Positions 23,069 to 35,135 of a DNA stretch of 64,000 nt are shown here, in pieces. The stretch is from NCBI GenBank assembly GCA_001600455.1, contig BCKC01000006.1, positions 620,001-684,000 of the forward strand, read 5' to 3'. Below the pieces are notes generated by a model, which searched no databases, was not told the origin of the DNA, and worked only from the letters and a program-made list of their open reading frames with translations. The position numbers and the translations under genes were made by a program. Origin of the DNA: Endocalyx cinctus. Its lineage: Eukaryota > Ascomycota > Sordariomycetes > Amphisphaeriales > Apiosporaceae. Each line of letters starts with the position of its first letter. Position 1 is the stretch's first letter.

Positions 23069-23920
23069 ATGACCATGTCTCTCCAGAACCTCAGATGCGC
23101 GAACAGCCACCCCGGCACCCGCGTCAAGAGATCTCGAGATGTATATGAAGACCATCTCTCCGAGGATGTGACCCTCTCTCCTCCATCACCCAAGAGAAGA
23201 TGTCTTGCCCTGTTACAGACCCAGGGAAAGGAGGTCATAGTTACAGACTTGGTGGACGCCTCCCGAGAAACCACAACGAGCTCCAGCACGGACGGAGAGG
23301 CGGGAATCTGTACGAGCCCGAGTCAGACATCGTCACCGTCATCCTCTTCGGATGTTTGCGTCGGGGGTGAAACGTCCAAGTCATCGAAGGCTGGCTCCCC
23401 CTCGGATTTCTTCCCGCCCGGACACGATCCCGAGGAGCACCGACGAAAGGTCAAGGAGTTGGCGGGACGTCGTCTACGTCGCCGTGTTCACCCTCGTTGC
23501 CACCAGCCGGCCACTATCGACAAACAGCAGAACGAGGACGATGGCGGTGGTGACAAGGTCGATATCGTGGAGAGCCGTCGTCTAGTTGGTCCTTCTGACA
23601 ACGACACCAACAACAACAACGGCGAAGATGACAACGGCTCTGACAACGACGAGGACGTTGGCAGCGGGTCTGACAACGACAATGATGACGACGACGGCGG
23701 CATGATCACGTTCACGACCCTCAACCAAGAAACGGGAAAGCTTATCCCCATGGTCGTGGACCCCATCACAGCCAGACCTCGTCCGCGTCGCTCCTTGGAC
23801 GACCTCTACAAAGCGGCGCCGCCCGAGAAGAGACGCCGGCTCCTGCAGATCTGGACGAGACAGAGGGAGCAGGCCCTATGGGAAAGAGAGGCCGGAACCA
23901 AAGTCGGCCAGGCGGTTTAA
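23069..23920 (+). CDS. Unknown acidic, low-complexity protein
   Basis: A 283-aa uninterrupted ORF from ATG (context caATGAC) with GC-rich coding-like composition, preceded by a CT-rich leader. I recognise no family. Residues 1-60 have basic patches (RVKRSRD, PKRRC) that could be nuclear localisation signals; a Ser/Thr-rich linker follows, then a basic stretch (GRRLRRRVHPR, about 132-142). Next comes a long Asp/Asn-rich acidic tract (about 175-210), then MITFTTLNQETGKLIPMVVD and a C-terminal helix-forming segment, LDDLYKAAPPEKRRRLLQIW. The shape suggests a disordered nuclear protein. A downstream exon is possible, because the ORF region to 24170 stays GC-rich in another frame, but I could not find a convincing splice that adds a known domain. 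Confidence 0.5.
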   Translation: MTMSLQNLRCANSHPGTRVKRSRDVYEDHLSEDVTLSPPSPKRRCLALLQTQGKEVIVTDLVDASRETTTSSSTDGEAGICTSPSQTSSPSSSSDVCVGGETSKSSKAGSPSDFFPPGHDPEEHRRKVKELAGRRLRRRVHPRCHQPATIDKQQNEDDGGGDKVDIVESRRLVGPSDNDTNNNNGEDDNGSDNDEDVGSGSDNDNDDDDGGMITFTTLNQETGKLIPMVVDPITARPRPRRSLDDLYKAAPPEKRRRLLQIWTRQREQALWEREAGTKVGQAV

Positions 23921-25978
23921 AGGAAGTGGGGGTTTTTGATGGCGGCGCAACGGCGTGTAGAGACACTTCAAGAAGAACCCCGAACGCTGCCGCCGCGTCG
24001 CTTATCCGACCCATTAGTTGCGACGTAACCAAGTGCTCGCACTGCACAAGATCTCCCACGCCGCCGAGAAAACCGGGCATCCAAGTACGACGAAACATAT
24101 CACGAAGAAAGCTCCGCGAGACCATACCCAAAGAAGATATACGAAGTGGACGAAGTGGACGAGGTCATGTTAGAAGATACCCTTTATTTTATTTTTTTCT
24201 GCATTTCAGCGGGATATGCATAAGCGGCAACGAAAAGTTTTTCTCTTTTTTTTTTTTTTTTCTTTCCTTTTTTTTAGATGTACGGATGATATCCAGAAGC
24301 GGGTTTTACTTCAATTTCAAAAGTTCTACGAGGGAGGAGGAGAGGGGGTTGTTGAACATATACACATACACGTAGATAGATACCTAAAGTTGATTTGACT
24401 ACGTATCATATTCAACTGAGTAGATTAGATACAGACTCGAGATAGATCACGACGAGTCATGATTAGTTTTCTTTTTTTATGATTCTAAATCTTAAGAAGA
24501 ACTAGAAGAATCAGAAGAAAATAAAACTAAAAAAAAATATAACAAAGCCACGGTGTTCTTACCGATATTTTCAATAGTGACTTGTCTTGTGAAAGGTGAA
24601 CCAACAAAAAAAAAAGGAGAAAACGACGATACAGTCGTTAGTAGCTTAGTAAACCGAATGTAGTCACATGCCAATAAAAAAGGCAGGGATCAGTATGGGG
24701 TATATCCAATGGGTATGGATACGTCCACTACGAGCCCTGGAGGTCTGGACGCTGGGGACTATCATGTGACTATAGTGGATACTTGCATATAAAATAATCC
24801 GATATAATCTATATGTATACTTACTATAATATTAATTTTATTAGAAGGATTTATAATATAATACGGTATTATTTACTTAGCTACTATGTAAGTATTTACT
24901 CGGTAATATATATACCTAGGTAAAATGTATATGTATACTACTTCTTCAGTTGACAGGGCTATTACAAGACTCAGTGTGTAAGAAGACTACAGAGAACTAT
25001 CTAGATAATCACTGCGAGTATATGCATAGAGATGGAGAAAGAAAGAGGGATATACTTAATAGTATACACATATATGGATATAAATATACTTAAGTACAGA
25101 TATCGTCGTATCAATTTGAAGCTGTATACCTTTTTCGGTAACAAACATAAATTGTCCCACCAATTAAAACTGGTAATCATCCAAATCTGATCCCCCAGGC
25201 TTAGGTCGTCTTTTACTATTATTATTATTATTTTTTTAATCTCACTCTTTTATTTTTTTTTTCTTTTACCCCAGTCGTTCTTCTCCGCATCGGAAAATGC
25301 ATCAATTAATCCCCAGTTTGCCAATCCGTATCAGTACCAATCCCCCCCAATTTTGGCTGAGGCTTATTACCTGACGAGTAAAATTCTATAGTATTCCCTA
25401 AGGTGTCATTCAGCGGCCATCTTCCTACCGGTCTAATTCTATACTTGCATACTCACTCGTTCAGCCGAGCCGGTTGTAACATTAAATTCCTATGTAAAAA
25501 AGAATAACAAAAAATTCCTATCGTAGTCACGATGTTCTCCTCTACATATCCCTCTTTTTTCTTCTCTACCTTCTCTTCTATATCTTTTTCTACTTCTTCC
25601 TCCTTGTTTTCTTCTCAGATAGTATATTCTATTCCACGCATAATAAAGAGTAATCTACCCAACCATCGGACATCCACCCTTGGCCTCGGACCTTTTCTTC
25701 CTACCACTGCCTCCTTCTCCTCCTCTTCCCCCACAACCACAGCAACTACAAGACTAACCTCGAACCCCTTCCTCTCCCGCTTCTCTACAACACATCGGCT
25801 GAAAAAGCCGAAGCGCCCGAAACCTATCCCTCTCCCTCGCTGCTAGGATTACGCCCGCTTGCCTCACGAACGTTACTTCTCCCATTTCAGAACGACCTCG
25901 AGATCATCCCGTCTCTTCCCCCTCCCCGTCGTTGCCAAGACCCGCGCCTCCGTAGAATCTCGTCGCGGTATAGTCACC
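23921..25978. other. AT-rich spacer and glycerol kinase leader
   Basis: The part at 24770-25130 is visibly AT-rich, with TA-dinucleotide runs and one TACCTAGGTA (24913-24922), as expected for neutral or RIP-like decayed DNA; no gene is visible there. From 25.5 kb the sequence becomes pyrimidine-rich and holds a 104-codon ORF (25532-25846) in the probable leader of the glycerol kinase gene. Confidence 0.5.
25532..25846 (+). other. Upstream ORF in the glycerol kinase leader
   Basis: A 104-codon ORF from a true ATG, rich in Ser, Thr, Phe and Pro with a basic C-terminus (RLKKPKRPKPIPLPRC). It ends 133 nt before the kinase ATG and is not in frame with it through any clear splice junction. It may be a regulatory uORF, a non-coding pyrimidine-rich leader read by chance, or an alternative first exon with a mitochondrial-presequence-like character. 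There is no family match. Confidence 0.2.
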
Positions 25979-27921
25979 ATGGGAGACGACGCCCGTGTAC
26001 GCAAGCGATCCCGTACCGATGCTGGCCCGAACCACGTCAACAATCACCACGTTAATAATAATAATCATAATCATAAGCAGGACGAGTGGTTCATTGGCAG
26101 CATCGACCAGGGTACTACCTCTTCCCGTTTCATAGTATTCAATCGCTACGCTGATCCCGTCGCGAGCCACCAGATAGAATTTGAGAACCACTATCCACAC
26201 TCAGGGTATGCAACCATTCGTTCTCGTTTCGATTCGTGTGAACACGTTACATTATATATGTATAGAGAGACAGATATTTAGCAAAGACTGATTCGTAAGC
26301 TTTTGTAATGTAGATGGCACGAGCATGACCCCCAAGATCTCCTCTCCTCGGTCGAGATCTGCATAGAAAAGGCGATAGAGCAGTTCGAATCCAAAGGCTA
26401 TTCTAAATCCCAAATCCGAGCCGTCGGCGTCACGAACCAGCGCGAGACCACCGTCTGCTGGGACAAGACCACGGGCGAGCCGCTCTACAACGCCGTCGTG
26501 TGGCCCGACACGCGTACCACCGACCTGGTGCGCACCCTGAAGACGCGCGAGGGCGCGGATAAGCTGCAAGGCCTCTGCGGTTTGCCGCTGAGCACGTACC
26601 CCTCGAGCGTGAAGCTGCGGTGGCTGATCGACAACGTCGACGCCGTCGGGGACGCGTACGAGGAAGGACGGCTCGCCTTCGGCACGGTCGACAGCTGGCT
26701 GATCTACCGGCTCAACGGCCGGGAGAAGAACGTGCACGTCACCGACACGTCCAACGCGAGCCGGACCATGTTCATGAACATCTACACGTGCCGGTACGAC
26801 GAGGAACTAATCGACTTCTTCGGGTTCGACCGCGCCAAAGTGACCTTCCCCGAAATCGTGCCCTCGTCGGACTCGGAAGCGTTCGGCGCCTTCGCGTCGG
26901 GCCCCTTGGCCGGCGTGCGCATCGCCGGCTGCTTAGGCGACCAGTCGAGCGCCCTCGTCGGCCACTGCCTCTTCACCCCCGGCCACGCCAAGAACACGTA
27001 CGGCACCGGGTGCTTCCTGCTGTACAACGTCGGCGAGGAGCCCGTCATCTCCAAGTCGGGCCTGCTCGCGACGGTGGCGTACGACTTCGGCGGTAAGACT
27101 AAAGCGCACTCTAAAAAACCCGTCTACGCCCTCGAGGGGAGCATCGCCGTCGCCGGTTCGGGCGTCAAGTTCCTGATGAACAACCTCGGCTTCACCCCGG
27201 ACTCGTCGGGCGTGACCGCTCTGGCCGAGAGCGTCCCCGATAGCGGAGGCGTCGTTTTCGTGACGGCTTTTAGCGGCTTGTTCGCGCCGTATTGGATCGA
27301 TGACGCGAAGGGTACTTTGTGTTAGTATTTACCTTTTTTTTTTGTCTTTTCATTTGGCTTTGTAAAAAAAAAAAAAAAAAAATCTAAGTTTTAAGGGGTT
27401 TAAACTAATTTTTTTTTTGTCGTATAGTCGGACTTACGTCGCACACGCAAAAGGGCCACATAGCGCGCGCGACGCTAGAAGCGACGTGCTTCCAGACGCG
27501 CGCGATCCTCGACGCGATGGAGAAAGACTCGGGCCACAAGCTCGAGGCGCTGGCGGTCGACGGCGGCATGTCCAAGTCGACGCTGACGATGCAGACGCAA
27601 GCCGACGTCAGCGGGATCCGGGTCGAGCGGCCGTCCATGTCGGAGACGACTTCGTTGGGAGCCGCCATCGCGGCCGGGCTGGCCGTCGAGGGGTGTTGGA
27701 CCGAGTTGGCGGAGCTGGAAGAAATTACGAGGGAGAAGGAAGGTAGGACGGTTTTCGAACCGAGGATGGATCGGAAGAAGGTGAGGAAGATGTACGGCGA
27801 TTGGGAGAAGGCGGTGGATATGAGTAGGGGTTGGGTTCGGGATACGGAACCTCACGAGGAGGATGAAGTGGACGAGGTGGAGTTGCGGAATGGGAAGAAG
27901 GTGTGCGTGGGTGCTAAGTAA
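25979..27921 (+). CDS. GUT1: Glycerol kinase (FGGY family)
   Basis: Phosphorylates glycerol to sn-glycerol-3-phosphate with ATP, feeding glycerol catabolism and glycerolipid synthesis. Three exons: 25979-26205, 26314-27320, 27428-27921, giving 575 aa. The ATP-binding FGGY start is GSIDQGTTSSRF (about residues 39-50). Then follow HYPHSGWHEHDP (joined across intron 1), NQRETTVCWDKTTGEP, VVWPDTRT, GTVDSWLIYRL, HVTDTSNASRTMFMN, GCLGDQSSALVGHCLF and KNTYGTGCFLLYNVG. The C-terminal half has YWIDDAKGT and AVDGGMSKS, ending in a charged tail. The start ATG (context caccATGG) is preceded by in-frame codons without another ATG. Residues 2-35 form a disordered Asn/His-rich extension. Introns 1 and 2 both restore conserved motifs; the second has donor GTTAGT. 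The gene converges with the Nramp gene. Confidence 0.95.
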
Positions 27922-28998
27922 GCCACTCACTTAATAAGGATAAAACTTCAACGTTTTTTTTCTGGGGATGGTATTTGGATGAATGAATGGATGGGTTGAT
28001 GATCATGAAACGAGAATTCGAATGAGGAGTTCTTTTTTTACTACTCGATATTTATTTCGTTGTATTTGTATTTTAATTCTGAGAGGAAAGGAGAGAGGGG
28101 GGGGACCGGGGTTTATCATATCACGCCTACGTCTGCGTCGGTTCGGGGGAAGATTATTAGACTTGATAGATAGTACTTTTATAATGAATGATCGATATGC
28201 AAATACTTCAATTGCCATTAGATTAGAATGATTTGTAGTAATGGAATCTGTTGATCTGTTAATTGAGAAGTTATGCGCTATATAGTAACGGTTATCAACG
28301 AGGTAGAAGATAGGTAGGTCTACTTTATAATTTTTATAATTTGTTAATATATTCATTCGTCCAATCTATAGGATTGTATAAATTCTTTGGAGTATGTGTA
28401 TCTATGTATAGGTAAAACGAGAATGTGTATGTATGTAAGTATATCCGTCTATCCTCTTCATTCTCTCTATGCAAAAGTTCTTAGGATCTTCCCGTAATTC
28501 CAAACGTAATAATCAAAGAATCTTGTTGTTTGAAAGAAGACAGAAAAGATTCCTCCATCTGTTATCTATGTCTGTATCATAGGCTTTCCAACCGTATTCT
28601 TCCCTTCCTCTTCCCCATCTTATCCAATTCCGTGGACGATATATATATAGATATCCTCCATTTCGTCGGCTAATTCGAAACTTGATTTTTTGTCTTTTTC
28701 TTTATCGTGTTGAACGTGATTTGCTTGTAGGTGTGCTTGTGACAGTAGATATAAACCGTAGGTTGGAAATAGAAAGATGCGAATTTAGGAGACCAGAAGA
28801 AAAATGATACTGAAAGAGGAATAAGAAAAGGCCCAACCAGATAATCGACCCCAACTCGCACCAAACAATCTGTATCATCATTTTTCCCATTCGATACTTC
28901 TTTTTTCGTAAACGTCAAAACCGGCAGGCTTGATATCCTATCCCTGAACGTAAAGACCAAAGACCAGACAAAAAGCGATTCTTCCGTCCGCAGGCGTA
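27922..28998. other. Convergent 3' spacer
   Basis: Shared 3' region between glycerol kinase (+) and the Nramp gene (-). AT-rich, with no supported ORF. It should hold both 3' UTRs and polyadenylation signals; AATAAG-like and AATAAA-like words occur on both strands but I assign none. Confidence 0.5.
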
Positions 28999-31107
28999 TT
29001 ACTGCCCCTTCCCCAACAAAACCAAATTCGCCACGTTAAGGACAACAATAACCAACCAGATAACGACTCCCATAACGGCGATATACCAAGGATTAGCCAT
29101 CTTGACCACTTGGAGGTTCTCATCATCATCGTCGACACGACTTCCCTCGTCCCTATTACCGGGACGATCGGGATTACCATCTACCTTAGTAGCAGTAGCA
29201 GCGACAGTCCGGGATCCCCCATCTCCCCCCCTTTGCTCCTCCCCGACCTCGGCGTTCGCGTTCCTGCGCGCCGGGTCGTCCAAGAAGAACACGTCGTTAT
29301 CCTCCGTCTTGACGAACCGGGCCCTCCCGGGCCGGACCGTCATGTACCGATCGCAGCAAGTAAACCAGATCAGCGGGGCCGAGACAAAGGGCAGCACGAC
29401 CGAGAGCGCCACCTGGGACCCCGTGAGCGCGTCGTTGAGCCCGCGGGACCCGACCGACCCGGCGATGACGATGCTCGGCGTGACGGCGATCGAGCGGGTC
29501 ACGAGCCGGCGCAGCCAGGGTTTCACCTTCCACCGCAGCGCGCCCTCGCACACCATCTGGCCCGCGATGGTGCACACGACGCCGGCCGAGATGCCCGAGA
29601 AGAGGAGGGCCGAGGCGAAGATGGTGCCGGCGGCCGGGTTGATGCTGTGCGAGAGGAGCGCGTGGATCCCGAAGATGTCGGCCCCGAGGGCGTCGGCGTT
29701 TTGGTACAGGCTGGCGCCGGCGACGACGAGGATCGCGCTGTTGACGTACAGCGCGAAGGTGAAGAGCGAGAGCGTCACCTCCGTGTACGAGTACTTGAGC
29801 GAGTGGCGGATCGCTTTGAGGCTCGGCACGTAGTACGTCTTCTCGCCGCCTTTGCCGTCGACGAGGCTGCTAGCCGAGGAGGAGGTTTGGGAGGGTGGAA
29901 GAAGTCCCTTTTGGTTGTCGTACTCTTTTAATCGACTCTGGACGATGCCGGATCCGAGATAGAGGGAATGTGGCATTACCTATTATTATTGTTAGCCTAC
30001 TTTTCTTTTTCTTTTTCTTTTTCTTTCTTCTTAAGCAATAAATGAAATGAGACATGAGAGAAGAAAAAAAAAACGTACAGTAGCACCCAAGATACCGCAA
30101 GCCTGGTACAAACCATCCGATTTAGTGATGACGTCGTTCGGGAGGTACCCCTTGAAGACCTGACCGACCGAGGTCGTGTCGGAGATGAGGGAGAGCTGTA
30201 TGCTGAAGCAGACGACGACGGCGAGGACGAGGAGCATGACGAAGAACTCGAACAGACGGAGGGCGTTCATGGAGCCGCCGGGGCGGTAAAAGAAGAGGAT
30301 GATCATGACGTCGACGATGGACAGGGCGCAGCCGGCGACGACGGGGATCTGGGGCACGAGCAGGTTGAGGCCGATGGCGAGGCCGATAACCTCGGCGATG
30401 TCGGTCGCGATGATGGCCACCTCGGCGAGGAAGTAGAGGAAGTAGTTCAGCCACTTGGGCAGGAAGAGCCGGCACGCCTCGGCCAGGTTGAGGCCCGTCA
30501 CCGTCCCGAGCTTGACCGAGAGGCACTGCAGGAAGATGGCGAACAGGTTGCTCGTGAGCACGATGAACAGCAGGCGGTACTGGTTCGACGCGCCCGCCTC
30601 GATGTCCGTCGCGTAGTTGCCCGGGTCGATGTACGCCACGGCCACCAGGAACCCCGGCCCCACGAACTTGCCGAAGGTGTACAGGTAATGCCCCACGGTG
30701 GCGAGCGGGCCGCGACGGGTCGGGGTCGGGGCGGAGGATGCGGCCGAGGGGGGTTCGTCGTCCGTCTTTCGGTCGAGGAAAACCTGCCCACCAGCTACCT
30801 CCGATTGGCGGTCGTCTTTTTCGGCGTCGTCGTCGTTACCGCCCGCGCGACCGCTAACGGGATCCGGGTTGCCCTTTTTATCGGTGACGGAGCCGGTTTC
30901 GCATTCCGTCGCCGTCGCGGAACCTAGGTGACCGTATTGATCCACCTCGCTGCTGCTGCTCCGGCCGGCGTCGAGCCCCCGCATGGTCCTCGCGTTGGCG
31001 ATCCCGTTGAGGTCCTGGTTGGTGATGAGGTCGTTGGAAAAGGCGTTCGGACTCTGGTTGAGCCCTTCGCCTTCGTAGGGTTCGTCTGTTCTGGACGTTT
31101 TGTTCAT
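28999..31107 (-). CDS. Nramp-family divalent metal transporter (Smf-like)
   Basis: Proton-coupled importer of Mn2+ and other divalent metals, an integral membrane protein of plasma or endosomal membranes. Two exons on the minus strand, 31107-30079 and 29979-28999, give 669 aa. A hydrophilic N-terminal region of about 150 residues precedes the core. The Nramp metal-site motif of TM1 is VAVAYIDPGNYATDIEAGA (Asp and Asn of DPGN are the ligands) and the TM6 counterpart is GATVMPHSLYLGSG, split by the single intron but intact after joining. About eleven hydrophobic segments follow in order, ending in VVIWLVIVVLNVANLVLLG. A hydrophilic loop of about 75 residues (about 560-635) precedes the last segment. 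The sequence cannot separate Smf1, Smf2 and Smf3 orthology. Confidence 0.95.
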
Positions 31108-33250
31108 GGTGAAAAAGAAAAGAACAAAAAAAGATTGGTGCTAGATAGATGCACCTGTCCTGTGGTGTGGTGGGAGTGCGTAGTTACTTAAGAAGTAATT
31201 TAAGTGGCCACGTCTTTCTCAGAGTTTTTTCTTATACTAAGCTAATTGTAAAAAATAAGTTAGTCAACGATGACGATTTTCAGATATTCCCGTCAGTTAC
31301 GCAGTTATACTCACCTCTTAACGTTGTACAATGATTTTGTATATAGGTGGAGTCAGAAAGACTGGAATAGTGTGAAATGTCTTAAGACAAGACGGCTAAC
31401 TTGGTAAGGAGGTACTGAATCAATCTCTCCTTCCTAACTTTTCTCTCTGACTTCTTTCTTTCCTTTTTATTGTATGTTTTTCTAAACTAATCTCATAAGA
31501 GAGAGAGAAGAAGAAAATATATTAAAAAAAAAAAAAAAAAAAAAAGAACAAGACAGATAAACAATAAAAAAATAAAATAAAATTGGGAGTAAGAAATAAG
31601 AAAAAGAACTAAATATAATAATAAAGTCTTGACGATGGAAACGATAAGTTTGGATCGTTAAAACGTCTTCTTCTATACTCCAGGTTTTCCTATTCTAAAA
31701 CAGGGTAAGGAAGATATCCACCTCGGATCCTAGATTTTAAGTATTATCAGGGGGCTAAAAAAACGTAAGGTCGCGTGCGTGCGTACGCGGGTATATGTAT
31801 GGCAGATCCCGGACCGTTAAATCGTTTGTTTCCACCCGTCCTATTTCGTTTCGGTAAAGATATATGGATGTAAGTATCTACGTTTATGTAGTATCATCGG
31901 GAATTCTTCATTTCCTTCTTCTTCATTTCCTTCTTCTTCATAAATTCTTCCTTTGTTTTAAATCGATTATTCTCTTTTGACCGGTTAGAAAGGGGGTGAA
32001 TTTTAAACCAATCAAAGTATTCTCGGATAGTTGATTTGGTTATAAAATTTAGGAAAAAATAAATACTTGTAGATTTGTAGATTCGTTGATTCGTTCAAAA
32101 TAGAATGAAGAAAACATACCGGCATCTTTCTCCCTTGCTTTACACTAGAATCCTTGGAAACGTTCTATATACAATAACGTGCCATATGCTCTGTGCTGAA
32201 TTACGCAGTCAAAGCTACCAAACACGCTATGAAAAATAGCCCCACGGTTTCTTCCGGTCCAACGGCGTCATCCCGGCGATCTCAACCGAGGGTGAAGGAA
32301 AAAGAAAACTACTTCTTTACATAAAATATCTTCCCATTGTAGATGGAATATATATATTACTTTGCCTCGTGATCGAGATTTAAGATAATAGTATCCAAGT
32401 GCCGTACAGAACATAATCTCCAAGGTACGAAAACGTCAAGATTTACCTAGGTACGGTTTTCCTTCGATCAACCCTTGCTTTACGTGACAAGGAGGGCGAG
32501 ATCACCGGCACGATACCACTTTCTACGCCGGGTGTAGTTCCGAGGATAATCTAGAATCTTTAGATCTTCTCTTGAAGAACATCTCCTATATCGGCATCAG
32601 ACATACAATGCAAATAGCCAGTTATGGTAGGAAGGAATGGTTCCGGTCGTTTTTCTTTGTCATAATGTTATGTTAACATGGAATTGTTCCGAATGCTTTG
32701 TCTCTCTTTGCAGAATATCGTAGTATCTAACATCTATAGAATAAAATATATTATGTATTATTATCTTTGTTCCACCTCCCGGAAAATGCGTCCGGGAGTA
32801 CTCCGTATTCTAAGGTAAATTAAGACTAAAATTAATTGGTCAGTTAACCCTCTGCTCGGTCTTCGTAACCATGCCCATGCATCTGAGTCCTGGTATCATA
32901 TGCAAGAAACTTGTCCTCATCACAAAAGAGGAGACCAAAAAAAAAAAAAAAAAAAAAAGAGAGAAACATTTACACCGCCTCGCCACTGTATTAATTAACT
33001 AGGGAAAGAAAAAAAAGACGGCGTCTTCTTCAAGGGCAGCCACGACTCAAGCCTGCACCTAATAAAAATGTCCAGTTAAATCTTCAGCCCAAGCAAGCCA
33101 CCGGAACCCCTACCCACATGGACTAGGATCCAAAGTGTTTTTTACATAGTCGAAACTTCACATGTCTATCTTCCAATTCATTTTTCTTTGGACTCCTCTT
33201 CGCCCTATTTTTTTTTCCAAACAAGAGAACAAGAACAAAAACGCATCACC
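31108..33250. other. 2.1-kb spacer
   Basis: No gene seen. It contains an A-tract at about 31524-31546 and another at about 32938-32959, a CT-rich 15-base tandem unit (CTTCATTTCCTTCTT, about 31909-31940), a GTGCGTGCGTACGCG block near 31776, one TACCTAGGTA (32444-32453) and one TACTCCGTA (32799-32807). The left part is the promoter of the Nramp gene and the right part the 3' flank of Opi3. Confidence 0.5.
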
Positions 33251-34251
33251 TTACCGCGCCTTCTTGGTCTCACCAGCCGCGGCGCGTTCCCTATCCCTCT
33301 TAGCGTAGATCTCGGCCGTGAACGGGTTCTCGTAAGCGAGGGCCATCTTGTAAACAAGGAAGACCCAAGCGGTGAGGAGGAGGCCGGCCGGTTTCCCGTA
33401 CAGCAGCGCGACGCCGAGGAAGCTCGAGGTGGAGCCGTAGTACATCGGCGCGTCGGTAACGTTGAAGGGGAAACCCGTGACGACGTCGTCCATGAGGATG
33501 CCGAAGTAGTCGCCCAGGAAGGTGCCCGTGACGCCGAGGGCCCAGGTCGAGCTGATCACCAGCACGTTCCCGGCCGCGATCAGCCCGTACGCCGCGTACT
33601 TGACCCACGCCTCCTCGAGGAGCGGGTACGACGGCTGCTGCCGCAGCGCGCGCTCGTATAATCCGTCGCGCACGAGTCCGAGCCCGAAGATCGTGGCCGC
33701 GAGGAAGTAGCACGCCAGTTGCGAACGGCCGCCGAATAGCTTCGTGAGCATTTTATTGTGGTATTCTGTTTTGCGCATAAAGACACACACACGTATATAT
33801 GTGTGTGTTTAATGTCCGGATTAGCTTCCAATTGTTCGTTACCCTGTCATATACATATACTTCGTCACTTCTTTTCTTCCCCCCGGTACGACGAAATGTA
33901 TATTTCTCGCAGAAATTACGGATAGCACATAGGTAAGGAGAAAGTACCGACCTTGACGGGCGACGATACTATAAGACAGAAAGAAAGATCTCGTATTAGT
34001 TATGGGTTCACCAATGCTGTTAAAGTACTGAAAAAAACTCAAGTGAAAATCACGTACTTCCAGAATAGAGGGTTAAACGCAATGGAGCATGCGGAAACTA
34101 CGAGTCCGTTGCGGTTAGTTATAAGTGGTCGGACTTATACGTATAATATGAATACGTATATAATTGATTCGACCGAATCGATTGACGTACTGAACAAGCT
34201 CGTCTGGTTAAGGTCAACCAGCTTGAAAACGGTTGTATCTATGGGAGCCAT
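33251..34251 (-). CDS. OPI3: Phospholipid methyltransferase (Opi3-like)
   Basis: Methylates monomethyl- and dimethyl-phosphatidylethanolamine to phosphatidylcholine with S-adenosylmethionine in the ER membrane. Four exons on the minus strand: 34251-34191, 34097-34058, 33968-33952 and 33765-33251, giving 210 aa, the family norm. The joined N-terminus reads LFISACSIAFNPLFWNIVAR then QEYHNKMLTKLFGG, which matches the family and supports the very short 40-nt and 17-nt exons. The catalytic/SAM-binding region includes LGVTGTFLGDYFGILMDD and TDAPMYYGSTSSFLGVAL. There are about four transmembrane helices (for example ACYFLAATIFGLGLV, GLLLTAWVFLVYKMAL). The last intron uses a poor donor (GTCGGT) and contains a CA/TG inverted repeat. 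The C-terminal tail is basic. Confidence 0.93.
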
Positions 34252-34863
34252 GGTTGTTGATTCTTGTCTCTTTCGGTAACTCTCTCGATATGATTATCTA
34301 CTTCGAATCTTATAATAAGAATAACAGTAGTAGTTAACCTATATAGTGTACGCAATGTATTTTGTCAACTAAGATATTGCTCAAAATAATAAATTGAACA
34401 CGTAGCACTGACGAGACTTGACTGTTTAATAGAGGAAAAAAAAAAGATAGAATCAAATAGAATTGAGAGAAGATTTGTTGGATATTTTCCAAGGATGCTA
34501 TTTAGGTACGGAGCTACCTATCGTTGTCCTATCTAGCTGTTCTAGCTCTATTTTTTCCCCCATTGCATCATTCCAACCATATTCGGTCATAGGTTATAAA
34601 CGGGTAGGTCATTAATAGGTCATTACCCGAAATTCACTGGGTCGATACTGTAAACGGACGTGACCAAGTGACAAGTGACCGACCCCTCATTCAAACCCAA
34701 AGAATTTACAGCTGTAACAAATAGCGGCTTAAAAGCTAGGGACGTGTTTCTTTTAGGCCGTTTACCTCGTCTACCCGTTGACTGTTTTGGGTGATGCGCA
34801 TGATAGCATAATAGAACATGACATCAAACTAATAACAACAATAATAATATCTTTTTTTGTCTC

Positions 34864-34900
<37 letters not shown>

Positions 34901-35135
34901 AACTAGAGAAGTAGGTAACTTATATGACGTTCAAAATATCATATGTATGTACTAAGTAGAAACGCTAATGGGACCAAAGAATAATTGACCATCCCGGGTA
35001 TCTGATAATTTGTTCGTAAGAAGCTGTAACAATACCACAATATAAAACACCTGTAGCGCCAAATCCCCAATAATCATTCACAAATGCCGTATCAGATCTA
35101 TCAGATAAAAAAAAAAAGAAAAAAGAGCTAGTTTA
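34252..35135. other. Opi3 promoter region and spacer
   Basis: Region upstream of Opi3 and downstream of the Rxt2 gene. It holds a CT microsatellite (about 34869-34899) and no supported ORF. Confidence 0.5.
34869..34899. repeat. CT dinucleotide microsatellite
   Basis: About fifteen uninterrupted CT units between the Opi3 promoter and the 3' end of the Rxt2 gene. Likely length-variable. Confidence 0.9.

Noticed and set aside
26252..26737. 161-aa minus-strand ORF inside the glycerol kinase gene
   Set aside because: Shadow of a GC-rich coding exon on the other strand; the plus strand carries the recognisable FGGY protein.
29110..29931. 273-aa plus-strand ORF opposite the Nramp exon
   Set aside because: Composition is the complement of a GC-rich membrane protein exon, with Arg/Pro/Gly-rich translation and no family match.
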